A DNA stretch of 64,000 nucleotides from positions 79,822,520 through 79,886,519 of the forward strand of contig NC_058339.1 in assembly GCF_905475395.1 (NCBI RefSeq), written 5' to 3'. A model generated the notes under the pieces. That model saw nothing but the letters and a program-made list of their open reading frames with translations. It ran no database searches and was not told where the DNA came from. The stretch is from Chrysoperla carnea (lineage: Eukaryota > Arthropoda > Insecta > Neuroptera > Chrysopidae). The position numbers were made by a program, and so were the translations under genes. Below are positions 44,120 to 55,124 of the stretch, in pieces (position 1 is the stretch's first letter; every line of letters starts with the position of its first letter).

Positions 44120-46125
44120 AGAGTATAATGGACTTCCATCATTTAACGCTTGATAAAATTAATAAAAATATTAAGAATCTCTTTCTTTGTTTTAAGACAA
44201 ACTCAAAATTAATAAAAAGTTTTTTATTAATAACTCAATAATGAAGAGGAAAATTTCGTTCAGAGACAAAAGGTATGATGTTTTGGTAAAAGTATCCACC
44301 TACGTGATTGCCAAAACGAAGAACATTTATTTCTAAGTAATTCATTACTAATAAATGTATCCAATGTCAAATTTTCCAAATAATTATATTAACTTTTCCA
44401 CTTCCAATGAAATGAAACTGGTGGGCGTTTATACAAAGTGATTTCTCACGTTTGATCAACCATTCAAGTTTTATTTCAACCTATATAATTTTGTGAAATA
44501 TTTCTAAACTATTATTTATGCTAAATATTTGCAATGTAAGGAAAATTTAACTCACCGGAGTGGCTTAATTCGACACTCCCGCAAAGTAGCACGAAGTTAA
44601 GCAAAGCACGAGAATAAGACATTAAATGTTGCTGGCTTTATCGTTTCATTTAATTAAAATTTAAAAAAGTCGGCTAGATAATATGATAATTAATTTTGGC
44701 CTCAGATGTGGATATTAATTAATATTAAATGAAAAATTGTGACCGAAAACGCGCCTTCATTGGAAGACTTGATCCATTTACAAAATATTGTAATGCATTG
44801 TATAAAAAAATGGTTTTGTATATGGAAATGCATATACTTCGTTTTGATATTTCAAAGTTTCTCGTTTTAGTAAATTTTAAAGAAATAAAGTCATTTTCTT
44901 TGGTTTGAAACCGATTACTTTTGGAGGACTTAATTAAGGCCGACAAGTCTTAATAACATAACATAAATAATTATATTTTCGGTACGAAAATATTATTTGA
45001 AATAATTTATAAAAAGGGTTCAAGTCAGTTTTTCGTACTATTGTTTATTTGGTTACCTGATACGTTTTTCAACCCTTACATTAGTCAGATATATTAATAT
45101 CTGTACGAGATATCGTGTCAATGTACTAATCGGCTAAAATATCTCACTGTTATACAATACTCTCCTAAACATGAATATAATGCGTTTATCTTAATATATC
45201 AGCTAAAAGCATTTTTATATAGTTAAGAAAATCGAAAAGTGTTACGAGAACTCCAAACGGACTCTATATACAAATTAAATTCCAACACACATAGCTATGT
45301 GTTTAAATCAATGTTGAATCAATGATAAATAAATGAATAAAACATTAATTAAAGAGAATTGAAAAAAATACGCTCGAACCAGGAGCCGAAAACTTTCATT
45401 GTCAAAAATTGTTTAAAAGAAATTGTGGAAGCTTTTAGGAATATATTGACTTCAAAATTACAAGTCAGTCCACTTTGACCGGATGCTACTACAGTGAAGT
45501 GTTAAAAGTAGTCGACTAGTGAAAGATATTGTTTGTGAGTATAATTGGAAGTCTGGATTGTAAATGGATTTTGTGTGGAACATTTAATGTACCTTGGTAT
45601 TAAAAATTAAATGATTAAAAAATTAAATTTTCAAAGAATTCACCTTCAGGTATTTTGTTGTTTCAAATCTGCAAGCAGTAGAACGTTACACTTTTTTTTT
45701 TTTTGTGAACTTTGTACTCGTGAATACGTATTTCAAATAATCCTTTTCAATTCTGAAACTGTCTATCTATCGTCAATTTCTGCATAGTGTATATTCGCTA
45801 CTTTAGAGCGTTTAATTTATATCGACTGATATCCACATATGATAAAAAAAATCTACATAGCTTATCGATGACAATGTTGTATCTGTCATGGTTACAGGGA
45901 TCAACGCACAAAAATTATTAAAAGGAGCCGAAGCCTATTCTTACATTCTATTCAAATATCATTTGGATAGTGTCTTTTTGAGATGACTATGTAAATTTCA
46001 AATAACAAAATTTTGACAATATTGTGAAATATATTTTATACGTATAGTTTTTACACTTGCATATGCAAGTTCTAAACAAAATATCTTATTATTAGATTTG
46101 AGCTTCATGAGAAGAATGTAGAAAC
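44120..46125. other. Unassigned AT-rich stretch, possible 5S-like fragment
   Basis: At 44,556-44,640 the phrase CACGAAGTTAAGCAAAGCAC resembles the box A region of 5S rRNA (CCGAAGTTAAGCAAC...). The rest of the 5S structure cannot be drawn. Nothing else was recognised. Confidence 0.35.
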
Positions 46126-46126
46126 G

Positions 46127-46611
46127 TTAAGGTAGTACGAGCGCCAAGGCTAGTTTAGACTTGTGGTATTTCTAGACAAAAAATGAGAATAAAATTTTTC
46201 GATATCTGTTTGGTTTTTGAAATATCGCAAGTTCTTAATTACACAAAATTTTCAAGATATAACAGCATCAAAATTGAAAATATATATTTTCTTAAATTTG
46301 TGTTCCCACTACCGTGCTTATACGTCCTTAATTAGTCAGGCACAACGGGTTTTTTTATTGTTTTTAATAATTTATTCAGTTTTTGACTTGAGTTTAAATA
46401 GTTGTTTTTTTCTTTAATTTCCACCGACTACTTCTGAAAAAATCTATGAAAACTTATCACTCTTCTATCGTTTTCCCATAGGGGACCAATGTTAAATATA
46501 TAGACTACTTTTAAAGTCATTTATTTATTTTAATTGGAACTTAGCTTTACTTAATATAAAAAAAAATCATGCATTTTATCCAAAATTGCCCTGGCGCTCG
46601 TCCGTCCTTAA
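46127..46611. mobile_element. piggyBac-type MITE with TTAA target duplication
   Basis: Inverted ends GGTAGTACGAGCGCCAAGGC (46,131-46,150) and, on the other strand, GGACGGACGAGCGCCAGGGC (46,607-46,588). They are flanked exactly by TTAA at 46,127-46,130 and 46,608-46,611. TTAA duplication is diagnostic of the piggyBac superfamily. At 477 bp without a transposase it is non-autonomous. The ORF at 46,217-46,417 is a by-product. Confidence 0.85.
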
Positions 46612-47575
46612 TATGACCCATTTTTACTAATTGAACAGCCACCTCTATAATTATTAACTCGCTTTTATAAGCTTGACTTGCACGTATGAATTGTAACGGA
46701 ATCATTTAATGTAATTTTACTTAGCTTGCATCCGATTGACTTGAAAATTAGCACTGATAGCAAAAACCATTGACAATACAATAGTTAAAATATTTTGTCC
46801 TAGTATTCTGACCAGGATCCCTCGCATAAACGATTGAAAAACTTGAATGACATTTTCTTGAAATATTAATAGTATTTTTAACGATCAAATGACGTATTTT
46901 AATTTATAATTAAATTTACTATCCACTTTGAAATGCAATAAAAGCGTCTTTTTTTAGTTTTTATAATCTAAATTTTTTTTAAATTTTCCGTCACACGATA
47001 GTCAGTATAAACCGATGTTTAACACGAAATAAGGCGCCAAAATATTGATTCCGAAGAACTCAAATCTCAAATCTGTGCGGTTGTTAAATTTTTGTAAGTT
47101 TGTCTCACTTTCACATGAAAGTCACACGCATATCTTAGGTAGAAATTTTCTAATATAGAAAAATGTATACTTTTACTAAAAAATATATATAAAAAATTTT
47201 TATCCCAAAAATAGAAATATTATGATAATAAGAAAATTAATATAACTTTCAAAATGTCATATTTTTTATGTAATATTTACATAAAATTGGGTACTTATAT
47301 CCTCTCATATATGTATATCTTTTCGAAGGGATAAATATCTTGGATATTTATAAACGTATATACCTATAGAGAGGCTCATCAGAAACATTAACAATAAAAG
47401 TTCGCTTATTATAAAAAAAATTACTTTTGATACTATTTATTCAATTTTTAAATTCTTTGGTGAATTTCCTTTCCCCTTTCCTTTTATATCCTTCTTAATA
47501 ACATTTGTAGAACTCTTATCATAGCTGATTTAAGAAAATGTGTTCAGTTATTTGAAGATCATCACCTTTTTTGCT
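46612..47575. other. AT-rich stretch, nothing identified
   Basis: No feature was recognised. Confidence 0.45.
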
Positions 47576-47579
47576 TGAT

Positions 47580-47790
47580 GTTATCCGGTACGGAATCCTT
47601 AAGTTGAACTTGAAACATAGAATATTCTCAAACAAACTACCTTTCAAAAAAAAAAAAACAACAAACAAATCGTCTAATTCATTTACGAGCTACGACGCCA
47701 CAGGCAGAAACACAGATATAGAGAGAGATACACGAATGACATATGCTTCAAACTTATGACAACCCTCTTTGTTAGTCGCGGATTAAAAAT
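47580..47790 (-). repeat. Family D1 dispersed repeat fragment
   Basis: Read on the minus strand it carries GTTGTCATAAGTTTGAAGCA, TGTTTCTGCCTGTGGCGTCG, TAGCTCGTAAATGAATTAGA and TTTGAAAGGTAGTTTGTTTG, then AAGGATTCCGTACCGGATAA, all in family D1 order. Confidence 0.65.
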
Positions 47791-48331
47791 TGATAAGATT
47801 ATATTAACTGTTATATTAATGTTTATTTTTTGCGATAAAAGATAACGTAACAATTTTGAAGGTCCATCCTGTTCCTGTATTTATTTGAAGAAAGGACTTC
47901 CAGGAAAAGACTTTCAAAAAGACAATAATACTTTAATATTATGTCGCGTGTTATATATATATATACATCGTAATGTTTATATGTTTTGTGTGTCATAGTC
48001 ATGTCATCGTTTTAATAAAAGTCACAAAACACAGAAATTCTTGTCAAGTATCTTTCAGGCACAAAGTATTTATTTATATGAAAACTATTTTATGAAAAAT
48101 AAACAAAATTCAATCAAAGAAGTCGAATGAATCTCGAAATATATGAATCAATGAATTTATTAGGTCTGTCAAGGATCATGCCATAGCGTATATTTGTTGT
48201 CATAAATCCTGAAAATTTGCGAAACTATCAAATAAACCTTGGTTTTCATTATTCATGAATAATCCTAATTTAATGTGTAAAAACGAATTTAATTCTTTTA
48301 AATAAAATATATTTAAAAATATTATACCATG

Positions 48332-48337
48332 TTTATT
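48332..48337 (-). terminator. Poly(A) signal of the downstream paralogue
   Basis: AATAAA on the minus strand about 14 nt past the stop at 48,351. This gives a very short 3' UTR if used. Inferred from position only. Confidence 0.45.
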
Positions 48338-48350
48338 ATTTGAGTATAAC

Positions 48351-49963
48351 TTAACAATTCTTTGCTGACATGCAGGTGGTTATCAATCCAATGCATATTT
48401 CAATAAGGTCTCGTGAAAGTTTTCCAATAAATGTGTCATCAAACAAAAGAGCTTCTTTGCATGCTGAAATGTAAATTAGTTTTAGTTATGTCCTAGCTTT
48501 AAGAGCACATTTCCGAATTTCTCGCTACAGCAAAAAAAAATATTCAAGAAAGATATTCACAAAAATTGTTTGTATGTAAAACTTAAGTTAATATCATAAG
48601 ATCATGAAATAAGATAAACCTTTAATGCGCACTATTTTGTGTACAAGTTACAGGAAACCAAAATTGAATACTTCAAACCGGAAGTGATACAGAAAATCTT
48701 TAAGAACACAAAAAAAAAGTTAAATTTATAAATACTAATAACTTTTGATTGAAATCATGTCATACAATCAAATAGTTAAAGTTTTCATACTTTCAAATGC
48801 AGTTTGTCTAAACTCATGTAATAAAAGTAAGACAAAAATATACGATATCATAAAAGTAATACAAATAGAGGTTTCGCCTGAATATAAATAAAAATTTTAA
48901 TTTGATTTCAGAATAATTAAAAAATACTGATTTAAGTTTTATGTTTTTATAAACTGCAAACACTTTTTAGATACGAAAAAACATTGGGTTATGGAAACAA
49001 ATACAATTAATAGTATAGTTGAGTTTAGTCTAGTTTTTTTTTTTCAATACGTACGTGTATAAAAACGAATACTTACCAAAAGCGGTACAGTGGTTTAAGA
49101 TCCTTAGATGTTTTTCCTTTCGTTCTAAATTTGGGTTAATGCGTTGAAATAGAGGACCAAATCCATCGAGTTCTAATCTAAATGGTTCGTTCATACATTT
49201 TTCTAATATTAAAATGAAAACAAGTCATGAGGAATGTACCCTTTAAAAGTCAGTAATAAATTATTTTCTTCAGCTTTGGTAATAATATTTATTTCTGTTT
49301 TTCTAATATTCAAAGAATTTCAAATGTTGATTTTGGTCATCCAAAGGGCAATCCTTCGCAAAAATTGAATAAATCTAAGAATAGTAGAGTATGTAATCCA
49401 TGTTTAGTTGATATAGTAGGCTCTATGTGAAGTTAACTATTTCATTCAGTGGTTTTTCTAATATTTCAAAAATTTCCAATTTTGATTTTCTTCGTCATCA
49501 AAAGGGCACTTTTTCGTAAAAATTGAAAAAAATCTAAGAATAGTAGAGTACAAAATCGTTTTAAGTTGATATTTGGAACTTACATTTTTCAAATGCATAA
49601 TTTTCTATGAAGATATTCAGAATTTTTATTATTCCTTAAAGTTTTATATTTTACCTGTATAAATGCACATAAAATGTAGTTGTAATTCCGTAAAACCCAA
49701 ATTATTGAAGTAGCATTCGTTTCCTAGAAATAAGTGAATTTAGGTAAATTTCATTATAAATATTATAAATATTTCAATTATAGACGATCTGTAAGCAATC
49801 TAATTTCAATGAATATTGATCTCAACCCAGCTTTCAAACTATTAAGAAGTAAAAAAAACAATATTTAGAAAATCTTACCTTGATGAGAGCTTACAATTAC
49901 CATCAGAATAAAGCCGAATACAAAAATTAATCCAAGACAAATGAATATAAATTTTTGGTTCAT
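48351..49963 (-). CDS. Small secreted cysteine protein, paralogue A (4 exons, 130 aa)
   Basis: Exons on the minus strand: 49,963-49,879, 49,723-49,655, 49,202-49,077 and 48,463-48,351. All introns (155, 452 and 613 bp) have GT..AG ends and are phase 1. Exon 1 is a signal peptide (MNQKFIFICLGLIFVFGFIL..., ending SSHQ). Exon 2 has NECYFNNLGFTELQL and MCIYT, exon 3 starts EKCMNEPF and ends LNHCTAF, and exon 4 starts ACKEALLF and ends ICIGLITTC...NC. Cysteine spacing is C-x15-C-x5-C-x35-C-x4-C-x21-C plus two extra C-terminal Cys. The gene is the head-to-tail paralogue of the gene 1.1 kb upstream. The predicted mature product is about 100 residues, extracellular, probably disulfide-bonded and alpha-helical. 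The spacing does not fit odorant-binding proteins (C2-x3-C3, C5-x8-C6) or chemosensory proteins. The family is not recognised and the function is unknown. Confidence 0.85.
48464..49076 (-). other. Intron 3 of paralogue A
   Basis: 613 bp, starting GTAAGTATTCG and ending ACATTTCAG on the minus strand. No feature inside was recognised. Confidence 0.75.
49203..49654 (-). other. Intron 2 of paralogue A with an internal duplication
   Basis: 452 bp. On the plus strand, TTTCTAATATTCAAAGAATTTC...GATTTTGGTCATC at 49,299 and TTTCTAATATTTCAAAAATTTC...GATTTTCTTCGTC at 49,455 are related, as are CTAAGAATAGTAGAGTA at 49,374 and 49,535. This indicates a tandem duplication of about 160 bp inside the intron. 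The duplicated unit begins with the acceptor-like TTCTAATATT phrase found at the start of exon 3. Confidence 0.65.
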
Positions 49964-50395
49964 TGGAATTGTGATTGTAAACTGATTAAATGCGTTTGCA
50001 CAGACCGATAACATATTTTGATAAAACTATTAATGTAATAATGGTGAAATTTGAAGCAATCTCGTTAAAAAAAATACAGAGTGTATTAGTGTATTAGTTA
50101 CGATGAATTTTTAAAGTATTTATTTATAAATAGCAAATAAAAAACTTATTAGAAGCATTTTGATTTGAATATCGATAAAGATTACCATAGGGCTTCGTCA
50201 GTTGTCGTTATCAATATTGAAAATTGTGTAAATAATATTCTAGACCAGTAAGACTATCTCATTTTAGCCTAGTTTAATAATTATCAATCACGTTTCTTCG
50301 AAAAATGACGATTTAAGCTTTTGGAACTATGTTTCTCTTTATGTGCTTGGAAGGTGGGAACTGGACAAAAATAAAGTGCCCGATCGATATTTTTA
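49964..50395 (-). promoter_or_regulatory. Upstream region of paralogue A
   Basis: On the minus strand a TCAGTTT arthropod-initiator-like site lies about 17-20 nt upstream of the ATG (plus 49,978-49,984). A TATAAATA-like site sits further out (about 50,122-50,129), which is too far to pair with that initiator. Only sequence resemblance supports these. Confidence 0.25.
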
Positions 50396-50397
50396 TT

Positions 50398-50775
50398 AAC
50401 CCCCGAATTCAAAAAAGGGGTGATATAAGTTCGGCCGCTATGTGTGTGTGTGTGTGTGTGTGTGTGACTGTCTGCCTGTCTGTAGCATCGTAGAGCTGAA
50501 ACGAATGAACCGATTTTGATATTTTTTGTTTTGTTTGAAAGGTAATTTAACTGAAAATTTTCTTAGCTATATTTCCAGTGCGAGTTTAGGATTCCGTATC
50601 CGAAAAAACTAAAAAATTGGCGACTATCTTTTAAATCGGATCAGTTTGGAAAAGGCTTTTCAAAAAAAGGTTATATAATGGAGAATGTTATAAGATGTGT
50701 TTCAAGAGCGATTTTAAGGTGCCGTACTCGAAAAATTTGTCGGGAGTATTTTACATTTTGTAAATTTCACTTGTA
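50398..50775 (+). repeat. Family D1 dispersed repeat between the two paralogues
   Basis: Starts ACCCCCGAATTCAAAAAAGG, then GTGATATAAGTTCGGCCGCT, a (TG)n run (50,441-50,465), GCATCGTAGAGCTGAAACGA, TTTGAAAGGTAATTT, GTGCCGTACTCGAAAAATTT and TTTGTAAATTTCACTTG. It occupies about a third of the intergenic interval and has the same ends as the 58.55 kb copy. Confidence 0.8.
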
Positions 50776-50794
50776 ACCTGCATATATGAAATTC

Positions 50795-50862
50795 ATATGT
50801 CAAGGTATACTAAGTTTAGTCTGTATCGCTTAAAAATATGGATGCTACGAACATAATTGGAC
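50795..50862 (+). repeat. Short family D2 fragment
   Basis: TCAAGGTATACTAAGTTTAG, TCGCTTAAAAATAT and GATGCTACGAACATAATTGG match the start of the D2 copy at 55.13 kb. Confidence 0.6.
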
Positions 50863-51044
50863 GAATAAAGTAAAACTAGGTTGAAGAAAATTTTAATATT
50901 AAAAATACATACTGCAGGGAAAGGTTAATAACTGTTTAGATTTAATATAGACGACTTTAAGATTCATTGGAAAATCGCATTCAAAATCGAATTTTTGGAT
51001 AATAATATGGATTAAACAATAGTCAAAAAACACAAAAAATAAAT

Positions 51045-51050
51045 TTTATT
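51045..51050 (-). terminator. Poly(A) signal of the upstream paralogue
   Basis: AATAAA on the minus strand, two nucleotides past the TAA stop at 51,053-51,055. Positional inference. Unusually close to the stop. Confidence 0.4.
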
Positions 51051-51052
51051 AA

Positions 51053-53263
51053 TTATTTTTCAAATGATTCTTCTGAAAATGATTCTTCTAAAATATTCAG
51101 TTTTTTAATCGGTGAATTTGGATTATTCAACTCTGCGCATGCTTCTTTTGCCTCTTTCGAAACTCTACCAAACTTATTTGGTTGTCTTACAAGTGACTTG
51201 CATGCTGAAATAAATATGATACTACTTAATGTTTATGCTTAAAATGTTCATTCAACTCTGGGAAAATTTTTTATTTTATTTCGATGTTAGGTTAGGTTTA
51301 CCCTAGTATTTTAAAATAGCATTTTTTAATTATGTCGTTTAAGTAAAAGTCTAAAAATTTATTTAAAGTCAGTGTCTACGAAAAATAATACAAAACGTTC
51401 TTAACATGCGTATCATAAATTTTAAAGTCGCATTTTAATGTTTGGGGAAAAATATTTTCAAGTTTACGAGCGAATTTCTTTCAGTTAAAAAAAAAAATAA
51501 AAAAATGGAAAATATTATTTTCGAATGAAAAACATGAAGCATACATAAAACCTTTTTTTAGAGCTAACACAGGAAATTGGTAGCATGTCGAGTAGAATTT
51601 GGAAATGGCTGTACCATGCCAAATTAGTCTTTCCCAATTGGAAATTTAGTTTCGAACTTCTTGGAACTGGCCAATGCTAAAGTATATAAATTATTTTTTA
51701 AGACCATTTTCGGAATTCGTTGGAATAACACTTGACAAAAATAGGTGAACTGGTACCAGTTTTGCTTAACTAGAATTTGGTCGGGAACATTTTGGGATAA
51801 CTGTGAGTAAAAATTGAACATATTCAAATATTGGAACATGCATGATTATTCCTTGGAATAAATCGACGTTAAAATTATAAAAGTGATGTCGGTTTTGTCT
51901 CTTAACGACCTTTTTTAGAACCTATCGGGATAGTCCAACGGTTTTCCACATTGACATCTGCTTAATATCCCAGTGAGATAATCCAGCGCTAAAATCATTG
52001 AAGTATTATCAGTTTTTTTCATTGGGCCCTGTATGGCCGACAATTGACGGTTCGAATTCCGTCACCAGCATTATCCATTCTAGGTAAGAGACGAATTTCC
52101 ATATTTTGAGCATGAACTCATCTAGACATAATAGATTCTCTAAAGATTCTCAAAACAAAATGAAAATTTAAAATTGGTACAATGCAATCGCTGTTTATAG
52201 CCGTTGATTTTTAGGTTGCTACATAAATGTGGTATTTTCAGACATACCTAAATCATGACATTTCACAAATAGAATTCCTTCGTGAGCATATGTTTTATCC
52301 CGTAGAGTATGATGTAATGTACTAAAGTACGGTAATTCATCACCGTAAGTAAAACCAGTTCTTCTTGATCTTCCCATTATCTTAATCGATATTAACGGTC
52401 TTCGTGGATGTTCCGGTCTTCTTGATGGTTTCGGTTTTTGTGAAGGTCTTCGTGTAGGTTTCGGTTTTTGTTGAAATCCTGGTCTTCGTGTTGGTGCCCG
52501 TCTTGTCGTAGAGTAGTACGGATTAAAAAGCTCCTCTTCAGACACACTAGAAAGTTCTTCAGACGAATCGTGTCCATGCCTTATCTTTTTAGAAGCTAAT
52601 CTGGATTTTCCAGCATCAATACACTCATCTGTCATAAAAAATGTGAAATTTAAAAATTACCTGCCTACTGTAAGAAAATTGTATACATTACCTGCATACT
52701 GACACACGTAGTCTATCTGCGATTTCGTCAAGCCCAATGAAGCTTCAGTGAAGTAGCATTTCGAAATTGAAGCTGTAAAATTTTAATATTTACATAGTTA
52801 AATATGAATACATGAAAAACAACATTGTTGGGGAAAAAATGGTAATAGCTTGATGTTACTAAAATGATTTGAAACGGCGATTTAGGCCGAAAACCGAAAA
52901 TAATTCGCTTCAAAAAAAATCATTCATTAGAGAACAAATTTAAAAAGAAAAAACTTTTTTTTTTAGAGATTCAGAGATACCTATATCCCAATAATTCTTG
53001 TTCACGTAAAAAAGATATTTTCCGACTTCTAAAATCCTAGATTCTTCCTTCTAGAATACAAGGCGAAAATGAGTTGTGGGTGGAAAAATTCCGAATTTCA
53101 ATTTATTACTTCTGTTCATTCGACAATTTCTATACTATTATTGCAATAATATTCTGATTATTATTTTCGTTTCGTAATAATCATTATAGATCTAACCTTG
53201 ATGAAATTTTAGATTTGACATCAACACCATTCCAAAAGCAATAAATAAAAACATTTGCTTCAT
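51053..53263 (-). CDS. Secreted cysteine protein with Arg-Pro repeat insert, paralogue B (4 exons, 226 aa)
   Basis: Exons on the minus strand: 53,263-53,197, 52,772-52,692, 52,628-52,248 and 51,204-51,053. The introns (424, 63 and 1,043 bp) are GT..AG and phase 1. Exon 1 encodes a signal peptide (MKQMFLFIAFGMVLMSNLKF, then HQ). Exon 2 holds SKCYFTEASLGLTKSQIDYV and CQYA. Exon 3 opens DECIDAGK, then an acidic Ser/Glu stretch (SSEELSSVSEEEL), then a basic low-complexity region of TRRP/KPKP repeats, then FVKCHDL. Exon 4 opens ACKSLVRQ and ends in an acidic Ser/Glu tail. Cysteines follow C-x17-C-x5-C-x120-C-x4-C-x20-C, the same scaffold as paralogue A with an 85-residue insertion. An ATG-initiated frame at 52,635 is only exon 3 read back into the intron. 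The family and function are unknown. Extracellular location is inferred. Confidence 0.85.
51205..52247 (-). other. Intron 3 of paralogue B with tandem and tRNA-like remnants
   Basis: 1,043 bp. About 51,858-51,915 and 51,985-52,030 are related (CG(A/C)(C/G)TTAAAAT..., then TCGGTTTTGTCTCTTAACGA versus TCAGTTTTTTTCATTGGGCC). A box B-like phrase GACGGTTCGAATTCCGTCAC at 52,045 suggests a SINE fragment. The ORF at 51,624-51,839 has no coding support. Confidence 0.5.
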
Positions 53264-55120
53264 TGTTGCTTATTAGAAATATTTGACGATAAAACGATAC
53301 TGAAAAATTGTTTTTAAATTTGTACTAAAATCAAATTTAATTGGTACAAAAATTTTGAAATATTTTTATAAATTTATTTATTAATTTAGTACAAAATAAT
53401 TTTTGAAATATTTAAGAAATTTTACAATAATTTATAATTTAGCACAATAAAGTGAGATTTCTAATCATTCTTGAAAGACAACATTTAGTCGAATAAGTAC
53501 AATGTGCTTTCATGTGAGCGACTACTTTCTGACAATTGTGATATCTAGACAATCCTGCAATGCTCACTTAAAACTAACAATTTTGATTCATTCACAAGGA
53601 ATGACAAAGCAAGATTTAATTTATTTCCCTGGTTAAGGGTTGGTAATCTAAACCTTGATTGTTTAGTTTTGGTCAAAGCATGTGCAAAAAAACTGGCAAA
53701 CCCAGAATTGAATGGGTAAGCATTGGCTATCCAATACTCGATTCTTTAACTTGGGTCATGGTTTTGGCTAGCTTTGATAAATCAAATCATTGTACATTAA
53801 ATTTGGTAGGACTTGAGTAACGGCCAAAATAACAAAGCTTTATTATCTATTTCGGACCTAACGGTTGATTCTTTAATCAAAACTAACCACCTGATGAAAG
53901 CTAATTGGTTGACGTCACAATTTGTTAAATACTTGGATAGTAAAAATAAAAAAATCCTAAAGCAACGTGTAACAGTTTTCATTTATTATTTTTGATAATA
54001 CTTACATAATTTTAATTCAATAGACAAATTGATCGTCGAAACGAATTTGAAATTTTGCAGTTTTGTAATTAGAAAACCAGTGACTAAAATATTTAGATAC
54101 ATTTACGTAGGTGCATTTAATTTTCAAAAGAGAAAATAAAATTGGGACTATGTTTTCTTGAAACGTAGGAAAATTGTTATGAGAAAATTCTGCAGCTGTT
54201 GAGTAGTCAAGTTATACACCTACAGAGTATGTACATGGTGTCTTATTTCTAAAAACTTTAAGACTGAAGAATACACACTTGAAGTCACATAATTTTGCCG
54301 ATATTAAATTATCAAATAAATTATCGCATTTCAGATACCTGAATCTGCAAAAAATAATCCTTGAAGCCTCCTAGAAAGCTACTGCAGCAATTTTTGCCAG
54401 TTCGATGCCTTGCCACAGAAATGAGATACTGTTGAAAATAAGACGAGAGTGTAGTAGTCAGTGTTTTGGTTAACTTTGGCCAGGATATTCGGCGTGGATA
54501 CTCCGCGAGAGTGTGAATGAAGGACTACCTACAGTATGCAGCTCATTTGAAAGCATACACTTTCAATATTTTGAAAATTGTAGCTCAAAATTTATCATTA
54601 CACTCTACAGGTTTGCACCGTGGATTAAAAAGGTAGGATAATTGTGAAAATTTGGATGGATGGATGAATGGATCGATGAATGGATCTTTGTTACTCTTTC
54701 ACACAAAAGCCACCGAACGGATTTAGGTATGATGTATGGTTCTCGTGGGAGAGATTTGTTTTAATTTTTCATAGAGCATAGGATCTAAATGATTTTTTGC
54801 ATTATTAGAGATAGTATAGGAGTGAGAATGACATAGGCTAGGTGAGGTAATCACATTTTTTTTAGAACTGGCCCCGAAAATTATTGCACCGTGTTCACAT
54901 GAGCATGAACAAACAAAAATGCTTACAAATTCAATTCATTTTAAAATTGCATGAATTGTTTTCATACACGTTCTCGTACAATATTTCTATGTTACAAAAC
55001 TTGCGCAAGTAAGCGAGAATAAAATGAGATGATTTCGTTCTATTCTTACATTATTATAATAAATTTGTTTAATGGAATATTTACTATAGAGTTGTAACAC
55101 TGTTTTTATACTATGTTTAT
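53264..55120. other. Upstream flank of paralogue B and unassigned DNA
   Basis: A TCAGTAT initiator-like site lies about 40 nt upstream of the ATG on the minus strand (plus 53,298-53,304). Further upstream no gene was recognised. A minus frame at 53,439-53,564 contains HCTYSTKCC, resembling the C-x5-C part of the paralogues (see rejected items). GGAT-type microsatellite at 54,654-54,688. Confidence 0.4.
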
Positions 55121-55124
55121 ATGT

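Noticed and set aside
52219..52635. Single-exon 138-aa protein starting at 52,635
   Set aside because: The ATG and first residues lie in intron sequence (acceptor ...ATGACAG|), and the end reads past a good donor. The frame is exon 3 of paralogue B.
51053..53263. Odorant-binding or chemosensory protein identity for the gene pair
   Set aside because: Six cysteines and secretion fit superficially, but the spacing C2-x5-C3 and C4-x4-C5 does not match the OBP (C2-x3-C3, C5-x8-C6) or CSP patterns.
53439..53564. Minus-strand frame with HCTYSTKCC that resembles the C-x5-C motif of the paralogue pair (third gene copy?)
   Set aside because: No signal peptide exon, no fitting acceptor/donor phase, no CYF motif and wrong Cys 1-Cys 2 spacing. 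The match is limited to a few residues, so chance is likely. A profile search would settle it.
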